Source: Pseudomonadota bacterium (GTDB lineage: Bacteria; Pseudomonadota; Alphaproteobacteria; Sphingomonadales; Sphingomonadaceae). Taken from it: a stretch of DNA of 6,210 nt. Position numbers and translations under genes: made by a program. This document shows positions 1-6,210 of this stretch, in pieces (within the stretch, counting starts at the first letter, position 1; each line of letters starts with the position of its first letter). The notes under the pieces were generated by a model that was not told the origin of the DNA, did not search any database, and was given only the letters and a program-made list of their open reading frames with translations. The DNA is taken from assembly GCA_030271595.1 (NCBI GenBank), contig JARXKO010000090.1, positions 1-6,210 of the forward strand, given 5' to 3'.

Positions 1-1134
<1,134 letters not shown>

Positions 1135-1150
1135 GCCGAACGCCGCCGGC

Positions 1151-2320
1151 TCATTGCGCGGGCGCTTCGGGGTGGGCCGCCTTCCACTCCATCGCGGTCA
1201 TCACCCGCCGTTCGACCGAGGGGTGGTCGTAGAAGATCACTTCCTCGATCGGGGATGGCCGCGGGTAGCGATATTCGGCGGTCTTGACGAGCGCCGTCGA
1301 CAGCGCATCGGGGCGGTTTTCGGTCCGCAGCGAATAAGCGTCGGCCTGGGTCTCGATGGTCCGCGAGAAGGTGTTGGTCAGCGGCGTCGCGGCGAGCCCG
1401 AACAAGGTGACCATGAACAGCAGGACCGGAACCGAACGCGGGTCGGCGATCGGCGCGTCACTGCCAAAGGCGCGGGCGAATTTCGGGTAGAGCCGGTCGG
1501 CAATCCAGAACAGGACCATCGCCAGCAGCGAGAAGATGAGCACCCCCCACCACGTATGCTTGAGCACATAATGGCCGATCTCATGGCCGGTGACCGCGCG
1601 GACTTCATCGAGCGAAGCACTCTTCAACGCGACGTCGGAGATCGCGACTCGGGCGGTGCTCCCGACGCCCCCGGCATTGGCGGTGAAATTGTTCGACTGG
1701 CGTGACCCGTCGAACAGGAAAATCTTGCTTTCAGGAATGCCGGCGCGGCCCGCCATTTCGGCCACCGCGTCGTGGACGGGTCCGGCCGGGATCGGCTGAT
1801 ATTTGTTGAACAATGGTTCGATCAGGATCGGAGAGAGCAGCATCACGAACGCCAGGACGACCGCGGTCAGCGCCCCCGACCACAGCCACCAGCGGCGTCC
1901 GGTGCGCCGGATCAACCAATACAGGCCGATCATGAACAGCGACAGCAGAACCGTTGTGATGGCCAGCGCCAACGCCTGCTGGCCAAGGAAATCGCCGAGC
2001 GGCTGGCTGGTCCGGCCATAGCCCTTTTCGCGCCAGTATTCGGCGTACAGCGTCCACGGCAAAGTGAGCAGCGAAGCGACAAGGAAATAGACCGCGCTGA
2101 CCGCGAACACGCGCAACGACTTGCGCTTTTCGGGAAGGCCACGCTCGACCCGGTCGAGAACATGCGAGCGGACAATCACCCAGGTGACGAGCGCCGACAC
2201 CACCAGGCCCCACAACAGGATCCAGTGCCCGCCGACCGTATAATCATGCGCTTTCTGGAGGTTGGCCGCGCCCAAGCTGTCGATATATTGAGCGGTTGCT
2301 AGACGTGGATCGAAGGTCAT
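1151..2320 (-). CDS. M48 family (Ste24-like) membrane zinc metallopeptidase
   Basis: A 389-residue integral membrane protease of the M48A type, related to CAAX prenyl protease 1 (Ste24). Hydrophobic segments lie at about residues 32-50, 70-92, 112-137 and 143-170, forming the membrane N-terminal domain. The catalytic domain follows: HEIGH at 246-250 (zinc ligands His246 and His250, catalytic Glu247) and ETQAD at 323-327, whose glutamate is the expected third ligand. Two more membrane segments lie at about 257-275 and 297-312. The family's closing DHPSVERR motif is at 365-372. [13 protein letters not shown] at 206-218 is the usual substrate-groove strand. All catalytic residues are present. 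The ATG start is supported by AAGGGG about 8 bases upstream. Bacteria lack a fully established CAAX pathway, so a role in membrane protein quality control is inferred; the substrate is unknown. It lies 91 bases downstream of amtB on the same strand and could be cotranscribed or have its own promoter. Confidence 0.93.
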   Translation of the reverse strand: MTFDPRLATAQYIDSLGAANLQKAHDYTVGGHWILLWGLVVSALVTWVIVRSHVLDRVERGLPEKRKSLRVFAVSAVYFLVASLLTLPWTLYAEYWREKGYGRTSQPLGDFLGQQALALAITTVLLSLFMIGLYWLIRRTGRRWWLWSGALTAVVLAFVMLLSPILIEPLFNKYQPIPAGPVHDAVAEMAGRAGIPESKIFLFDGSRQSNNFTANAGGVGSTARVAISDVALKSASLDEVRAVTGHEIGHYVLKHTWWGVLIFSLLAMVLFWIADRLYPKFARAFGSDAPIADPRSVPVLLFMVTLFGLAATPLTNTFSRTIETQADAYSLRTENRPDALSTALVKTAEYRYPRPSPIEEVIFYDHPSVERRVMTAMEWKAAHPEAPAQ

Positions 2321-2353
2321 CGGTTTCCCCTTGTTACGGGAGCGATATCAGGG

Positions 2354-2403
2354 GCCGAGCGGCGCGCATAGCCGTGCGCTGCAAACGGCGGGCTGCGCTC
2401 GGC
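2354..2403. repeat. Nested inverted repeat between amtB and the M48 gene
   Basis: An outer pair GCCGAGCG (2354-2361) and CGCTCGGC (2396-2403) is a perfect 8-base inverted repeat. Inside it GCCGT (2371-2375) and ACGGC (2385-2389) form a second stem with a 9-base loop. It begins 8 bases past the amtB stop on the minus strand, so it could form a stem at the 3' end of the amtB message. No T-tract follows on that strand, so it is not a classical intrinsic terminator. In such GC-rich DNA a chance repeat is possible. The remainder of the 2321-2411 gap shows no gene and no convincing promoter. Confidence 0.35.
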
Positions 2404-2411
2404 GAACGACG

Positions 2412-3653
2412 TTAGGCGTTATAGGCACGCTCGCCGTGGTCGGACAGATCGAGCCCTTCGCGCTCCGCTTCCTCGCCATGACGGAGCTTCATCACCGATC
2501 GGACGAGCAGGAAGCACAACGCCGATCCGACGCCCGACCAGCCGATCGCCAGCGCGACCGCGGCGGCCTGCTTGCCGAGCTGGGCCGCAAAGCCGTAATC
2601 GACGCCGCCATGGCCGCCGAGGATGGGGAGCGCCGCGACCGCTGTCCCGAGCGAGCCGACGATCCCGCCGAGGCCGTGGATTCCGAACACGTCGAGGCTG
2701 TCGTCGAGACCGAGCCGATGCTTCCAACGGGCGATGAATGCATAGCAGGCGAGCGCCGCCGCGGCACCCAGCAGGATCGATCCGAGCGGGCCGCTGACTC
2801 CCGCCGCCGGGGTCACCGCGACCAGCCCGGCGATCGCGCCCGACGCGCCGCCGAGCAGTGAGGGCTTGCCCGAACGCGCCGCTTCGATGCCCATCCACGC
2901 CAGCACTCCGGCGGCGGGCGCGACCAGCGTATTGACCATCGCCACTGCGGCCAGTCCGCTCGCCTCGAGTGCCGAGCCGGCGTTGAATCCGAACCAGCCG
3001 ACCCACAGCAGGCCCATTCCGACCAGGACGAGCGCAAGGTTGTGCGGCGGCATCGCTTCCTTGAGGAAGCCAGTCCGGCGGCCGACGAACGCGGTCGCGA
3101 CCAGGCCCGCGATTCCGGCATTGATATGAACCACCGTGCCGCCGGCGAAGTCGATCGCGCCGAGCTTGAAGATTAGCCCGTCGCTGGCCCAGACCATGTG
3201 CGCGATGGGTGCGTAGACGACGGTCACGAACAGGATCGCGAACGCGAGCATGGCGCCAAACCGCAGCCGCTCGACGGTCGCGCCGACGACCAGCGCGGCG
3301 GTAATCGCGGCGAAGGTCATCTGGAAAGCGGCGAACAACAGTTCCGGAATCGCCTTGCCGTTGCTGCCGACGGCCCAGGCGGTGGACCCGTCGAGACCGG
3401 CAAATCCGGCCCGCGCCCAATCACCGACGATCGCGCCGCCGCCCGAAAACGCGAGGCTGTAGCCCCAGCCAACCCAGGTCAGAATGACCACCGCGGTCAC
3501 CCCGAGCACCTGACTCATCACCGAAAGCAAATTCTTGGAGCGGACCAGGCCGCCGTAAAACAAGGCGAGGCCGGGCAGCAGCATCATCAGCACGAGCAGC
3601 GTCGAGCTGAGCATCCAGGCGGTGTCGCCGCTGTCGATGATGAGGTTGGTCAC
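2412..3653 (-). CDS. amtB: Ammonium transporter AmtB (Amt/MEP/Rh family)
   Basis: Inner-membrane trimeric channel that takes up ammonium/ammonia. From the GTG start it has 413 residues, close to mature E. coli AmtB, with the expected 11 membrane spans. Pore residues are intact (numbering from this start): Phe110 and Phe223 of the gate, Trp155 and Ser227 of the outer binding site, Asp168, and the twin histidines His176 (FAGGTVVHIN) and His326 (VFGIHG). The cytoplasmic tail EREGLDLSDHGERAYNA is the conserved region through which PII (GlnK) proteins act. GTG at 3653 was chosen because it lies just before VTNLIIDSGDTAWML, where the family's mature protein begins, and GGGG lies 9 bases upstream. 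The frame extends to a TTG at 3713, but the added 20 residues are arginine-rich, have no Shine-Dalgarno and do not look like a signal peptide. It lies 86 bases downstream of the hutG-like gene. No glnK is adjacent on either side. Confidence 0.95.
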   Translation of the reverse strand: MTNLIIDSGDTAWMLSSTLLVLMMLLPGLALFYGGLVRSKNLLSVMSQVLGVTAVVILTWVGWGYSLAFSGGGAIVGDWARAGFAGLDGSTAWAVGSNGKAIPELLFAAFQMTFAAITAALVVGATVERLRFGAMLAFAILFVTVVYAPIAHMVWASDGLIFKLGAIDFAGGTVVHINAGIAGLVATAFVGRRTGFLKEAMPPHNLALVLVGMGLLWVGWFGFNAGSALEASGLAAVAMVNTLVAPAAGVLAWMGIEAARSGKPSLLGGASGAIAGLVAVTPAAGVSGPLGSILLGAAAALACYAFIARWKHRLGLDDSLDVFGIHGLGGIVGSLGTAVAALPILGGHGGVDYGFAAQLGKQAAAVALAIGWSGVGSALCFLLVRSVMKLRHGEEAEREGLDLSDHGERAYNA

Positions 3654-3739
3654 GCGCGCTCGCCCCGCCTTGTTGCAGCGCACAAATCTGTCGGCGGCGG
3701 CGCGGCCGCGCAACCGGCATCAGAGCAATCGTGAATAAT

Positions 3740-4621
3740 TCAACGCAGTTCGTACCCCGCTAGACATTCGGCGACCCAGCGTGCCGCCGTCAACGCGCTG
3801 AGGTCGGTCGGGTCGAGCGGCGGATCCCATTCGGTGAGGTCCATAACCCGCACTCGCGGGTCACTCGCGAGGCGGCGGACGGCCGCGAAAAAGTCGCTCA
3901 CCGCCATGCCCCCTGGCCGAGCCCCGGGCGCTCCGGGCAATTGCGAGCGGTCGATGACATCGATGTCGCAATCGACCACCACGGCACTGCAATGGGCGAC
4001 ATGATCGAGTGCCTGTCCGACCGCGGTGTCGATGCCGTCGCGGCGGATGTCAGCCATGGTGACGACCCTGTTCCCGGCGGCAAGCGCGCCGCGGTGCATT
4101 GCTTCCGAATTGGCGAAGCTGGCGAGGCCGAGCTGGGCGATATTGGCGCCGGGCAACCCGTCCGCGATCAAGGCGCTGACCGGATTGCCGTTGCTGAGCC
4201 CGCCGTCGAGATCGCGCATGTCGAAATGGGCGTCGAGCGTGATCAGACCGACGCTGGGCAAGGCGCCACCGAGCCCGAGCACGGCCGGCCGGGTCACCGC
4301 ATTATTGCCGCCGACCAGCAGGGTGAGTGCGTGGAGTGCGGCGCTGGCCGCGATCGCATCGCGGATCGGCGCGGTGGCCTGTTCGATGGTCAGTCCGGGA
4401 AGCTCGACATCGCCGTGATCGGCGATCCGGCTGGCCAGTTCGCGGCCGGTTTCGACGTCATAAAGCCCGATCCGCCTGAGCGTTTCGCGCAGCCGCCGCG
4501 GCGCCTGGTCACATCGCCCCGGAGTGACGGAGCCAGTGCCAAGCGGCGCGCCGATCAGGCCGACCGGCGCATCCTCGCCGGCGCCGACCATCAAGTCCGA
4601 AAGATTGGGCCACCCCGCCAT
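3740..4621 (-). CDS. hutG: Arginase-fold (ureohydrolase) enzyme, probable formimidoylglutamase of histidine catabolism
   Basis: A 293-residue member of the arginase/agmatinase/formimidoylglutamase superfamily. Metal-site motifs are DAHFD (residues 130-134) and DCDID (217-221, continuing VID), which match the second and third manganese motifs of arginase; TEWDP (263-267) matches the conserved glutamate strand near the C-terminus. The first motif, usually GGDHS, reads GGNNAVTRP (104-112), so the histidine ligand (His101 of rat arginase) is an asparagine. The usual SHG/LHG loop reads SNGNP (143-147). Because it diverges from hutI and hutU, the likely reaction is N-formimino-L-glutamate + water to L-glutamate + formamide; this is inferred from context. 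Alternatives are another amidine hydrolase or a metal-altered relative. Pseudomonas 'HutG' (formylglutamate deformylase) is a different family. The ATG is preceded by AGGG at suitable spacing. amtB follows on the same strand, suggesting one transcript. Confidence 0.72.
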   Translation of the reverse strand: MAGWPNLSDLMVGAGEDAPVGLIGAPLGTGSVTPGRCDQAPRRLRETLRRIGLYDVETGRELASRIADHGDVELPGLTIEQATAPIRDAIAASAALHALTLLVGGNNAVTRPAVLGLGGALPSVGLITLDAHFDMRDLDGGLSNGNPVSALIADGLPGANIAQLGLASFANSEAMHRGALAAGNRVVTMADIRRDGIDTAVGQALDHVAHCSAVVVDCDIDVIDRSQLPGAPGARPGGMAVSDFFAAVRRLASDPRVRVMDLTEWDPPLDPTDLSALTAARWVAECLAGYELR

Positions 4622-4643
4622 TCTTTTGACCCTAGCACCGGCA

Positions 4644-4658
4644 GTCGCCTAAGGCGAC
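4644..4658. promoter_or_regulatory. Perfect palindrome between the divergent hutG-like gene and hutI
   Basis: GTCGCCTAAGGCGAC is a perfect inverted repeat with 7-base arms around one central A. With two mismatched pairs the symmetry extends to 4638-4664. It sits in the 43-base gap between the two divergent starts, 22 bases from the hutG-like ATG and 6 bases from the hutI ATG. It covers AAGG (4651-4654), the best Shine-Dalgarno candidate for hutI. It could be an operator serving both arms, or an RNA stem hiding the hutI ribosome site. A -35-like TTGACC at 4626-4631 lies 17 bases before CTAAGG, a poor -10, so the promoter itself is not established. The repeat does not resemble the TGTATA-type Pseudomonas HutC operator as I remember it. 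Confidence 0.45.
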
Positions 4659-4664
4659 GGCAGG

Positions 4665-5876
4665 ATGTGGGACCGTTTGCTAGTCGACTGCCGGATCGCG
4701 ACGCTCGAGGCCTCGCCGGGCAATCCGCTTGGGGTTATCGACGATGGCGCGATCGGCATCGCCGACGGCAAGATCGTCCGCGCCGGCAAGCGCACCGAAC
4801 TCGCCGGGTATCGCGCCAAGCAGGTCGATGCCTTGGGCGGCGCCTGGGTCACGCCGGGCCTGATCGATTGCCACACGCATTTGATCTTTGGCGGCACCCG
4901 CGCCGATGAACATGCGATGCGCCGGGCCGGCGCGACCTACGAGGAAATCGCCGCAGCGGGGGGCGGAATCGCCGCGACCGTTGCGCGCACCGCGGCCGCG
5001 TCCGACGCTGAGCTGCTCGGGCAAAGCCGCCGCCGCCTCGACGCGCTGATGCGCGGCGGCTGCACCACGGTCGAGGTCAAATCGGGCTACGGCCTCTCGC
5101 CAGACAGCGAATTGCGCTTGCTCAAGATTGCCAGGCGCCTTGGTGATGACGCCGCGGTGCGAATCGTTCCGACTCTCCTCGCGCTCCACGCCATCCCTGC
5201 TGCGAACCGCGACCGCCGCGCCCATTATGTCGGCGAGATGATCGACAAGCTCATCCCGGCCGTCGCCAAGGCCGGCCTGGCAACCAGCGTCGACGCCTTT
5301 TGCGAAGGCATGGCGTTCACCCCGGCGGAGGTTGAACGCTTGTTCAAGGCCGCCGCCGCTCACGGCCTTCCGGTCCGGCTTCATGCCGAGCAATTGTCCA
5401 ACCAGAAGGGCGCCGCGCTGGCCGCCAAATATCATGCGCTGAGCGCCGACCATCTCGAGCATCTCGACGAGGCCGGGGCCAAAGCCTTGGCGGCAGCGGG
5501 GACGGTCGCGGTGCTCCTGCCCGGGGCCGTTTATGCCTTGCAGGAAACCAGGAAGCCGCCGGTCGCGATGCTGCGCAAGCACAAGGTGGCGATGGCGGTG
5601 GCGACCGATTGCAACCCCGGGACCTCGCCCTTGCTGTCGCCGACGCTGGCGATCAACATGGCCTGCACCCTGTTTGGCCTGACGCCCGAGGAAGCGATAG
5701 CGGGGATGACCGTCAACGCGGCGCGCGCGCTCGGTCTTGCCCACGCCATCGGCAGCATCGCTCCGGGCAAGGCCGCGGACTTGTGCGTTTGGCGTATCGA
5801 TAGCCTGAGTGAACTCGGCTACTGGATTGGCCTGCCGGGACCCGAGCGGCGGATTTATGCGGGAGCAGACAGCTGA
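4665..5876 (+). CDS. hutI: Imidazolonepropionase HutI
   Basis: Cytoplasmic metal-dependent hydrolase of the amidohydrolase superfamily. It opens the ring of 4-imidazolone-5-propionate to give N-formimino-L-glutamate, the third step of histidine degradation. The 403 residues match the usual length. Metal ligands are visible in order: DCHTH (His70, His72), VRLHAEQ (His240, with conserved Glu242), SADHLEH (His263), and ATDCNPGT (Asp315). The family blocks [20 protein letters not shown] (139-144 region), ALHAIP (His175) and GKAADLCVW near the C-terminus are all present. No key residue is missing. The start at ATG 4665 gives MWDRLL, typical of the family; AAGG at 4651-4654 lies 10 bases upstream, inside the palindrome. 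Its stop codon overlaps the apparent hutU start by four bases (CTGA), so the two are almost certainly cotranscribed and translationally coupled. Confidence 0.97.
   Translation: MWDRLLVDCRIATLEASPGNPLGVIDDGAIGIADGKIVRAGKRTELAGYRAKQVDALGGAWVTPGLIDCHTHLIFGGTRADEHAMRRAGATYEEIAAAGGGIAATVARTAAASDAELLGQSRRRLDALMRGGCTTVEVKSGYGLSPDSELRLLKIARRLGDDAAVRIVPTLLALHAIPAANRDRRAHYVGEMIDKLIPAVAKAGLATSVDAFCEGMAFTPAEVERLFKAAAAHGLPVRLHAEQLSNQKGAALAAKYHALSADHLEHLDEAGAKALAAAGTVAVLLPGAVYALQETRKPPVAMLRKHKVAMAVATDCNPGTSPLLSPTLAINMACTLFGLTPEEAIAGMTVNAARALGLAHAIGSIAPGKAADLCVWRIDSLSELGYWIGLPGPERRIYAGADS
5861..5875 (+). promoter_or_regulatory. Shine-Dalgarno and apparent CTG start of hutU
   Basis: GGGAG (5861-5865) is followed 7 bases later by CTG (5873-5875), which shares the bases CTGA with the hutI stop TGA (5874-5876). 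This mirrors the common ATGA overlap, with C in place of A. The hutU frame is open back to a TGA at 5810-5812 and contains no ATG, GTG or TTG in that stretch. The first downstream ATG (5969) falls well inside conserved urocanase sequence. The ATG at 5857 is in another frame. So CTG is the best-placed start, unless base 5873 is a sequence error. Confidence 0.65.
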
Positions 5877-6210
5877 CCGACCAACGCCGCGACAACAGCC
5901 GCCACATCCGCGCCCGGCGGGGGAGCGAGATCGTCGCCCGTAGCTGGCAGACCGAGGCTGCCGTGCGGATGCTGATGAACAACCTCGACGAGGAGGTCGC
6001 CGAGGACCCCCAAAGCCTGGTCGTCTATGGCGGGATCGGCCGCGCCGCGCGCAATTGGGCCTGTTACGACAAGATCGTCGAGGTCCTCGAACGGCTCGAA
6101 AGCGATCACACGTTGCTGGTCCAGTCGGGCAAGCCGGTCGGCGTCTTCCGCACCCACGCAGACGCCCCGCGCGTGCTCATCGCCAACTCCAACCTCGTGC
6201 CCAAATGGGC
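5873..6210 (+). CDS. hutU: Urocanate hydratase HutU, N-terminal part (3' end outside window)
   Basis: Cytoplasmic NAD+-dependent enzyme that hydrates urocanate to 4-imidazolone-5-propionate, the second step of histidine degradation; its product is the substrate of HutI. The 112 complete codons read (M)[19 protein letters not shown], then [19 protein letters not shown] (residues 27-45), [13 protein letters not shown] (50-62) and [19 protein letters not shown] (81-99), ending in [10 protein letters not shown]. These are hallmark N-terminal urocanase blocks. Full-length proteins are about 550 residues, so most of the gene lies beyond the window. No standard start codon is available; the start is set at CTG by the GGGAG ribosome site and by alignment with the normal family N-terminus (MTxDQRRDN-type in relatives, from memory). 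It overlaps the hutI stop by four bases. No internal frameshift is seen. Confidence 0.93.
   Translation, partial: MTDQRRDNSRHIRARRGSEIVARSWQTEAAVRMLMNNLDEEVAEDPQSLVVYGGIGRAARNWACYDKIVEVLERLESDHTLLVQSGKPVGVFRTHADAPRVLIANSNLVPKW

Noticed and set aside
1135..1150. Possible bidirectional terminator between katG and the M48 gene
   Set aside because: Only 16 bases separate the stops, and no stem-loop with flanking T/A tracts can be drawn.
2419..3420. Minus-strand 333-codon frame overlapping amtB
   Set aside because: Same-strand shifted frame of a complete AmtB. The product is very arginine-rich and has no membrane segments, so it is a composition artefact.
3700..3711. 12-base palindrome GCGCGGCCGCGC between the hutG-like gene and amtB
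   Set aside because: It has no loop, consists only of G and C in a GC-rich run, and shows no promoter-like or terminator-like context. Chance is the simplest explanation.
3941..4909. Plus-strand open frame of 322 codons spanning the hutG-like gene and the start of hutI
   Set aside because: It is antisense to a clear ureohydrolase and then overlaps hutI in another frame. Its product is low-complexity and rich in R, G and D, and has no recognisable motif. Long shadow frames are expected at this GC content.
4680..5744. Minus-strand open frame of 354 codons opposite hutI
   Set aside because: Antisense shadow of a gene whose metal-binding motifs are all intact; the translated sequence is arginine- and glycine-rich with no family features.
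5855..6157. Minus-strand 100-codon frame over the hutI-hutU junction
   Set aside because: The plus strand here encodes unmistakable urocanase sequence; the minus frame is its complement.

Overview
The window is ordinary bacterial chromosome: GC-rich, densely packed, with third codon positions mostly G or C and long open shadow frames opposite every gene. Codon style and protein sequences resemble an alphaproteobacterium, probably a sphingomonad. That placement is from sequence feel, not from a search. I see no RNA gene, insertion sequence, CRISPR array or phage gene, and no gene-free stretch longer than about 100 bases.

Left part (1-2320): the C-terminal half of a catalase-peroxidase (katG, plus strand, cut by the window start) converges on a membrane-embedded M48/Ste24-type zinc protease (minus strand). 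Only 16 bases separate their stops.

Middle and right part (2412-6210): a nitrogen block. On the minus strand a ureohydrolase-fold enzyme, probably the formimidoylglutamase of histidine breakdown (hutG), is followed by an ammonium transporter (amtB). Diverging from it on the plus strand are imidazolonepropionase (hutI) and the start of urocanate hydratase (hutU, cut by the window end). The two arms share a 43-base intergenic region holding a perfect 15-base palindrome.

Together HutU, HutI and the ureohydrolase would convert urocanate to imidazolonepropionate, then N-formimino-L-glutamate, then glutamate plus formamide. Histidase (hutH) and a regulator are not in the window and may lie beyond its right end. 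AmtB would take up ammonium, and its placement beside hut genes instead of beside glnK is notable.

I do not see an undescribed system. The points most worth checking are an apparent CTG start codon for hutU inside a CTGA overlap with hutI, loss of a metal-ligand histidine in the ureohydrolase, the palindrome between the divergent arms, and the hut-amtB linkage.
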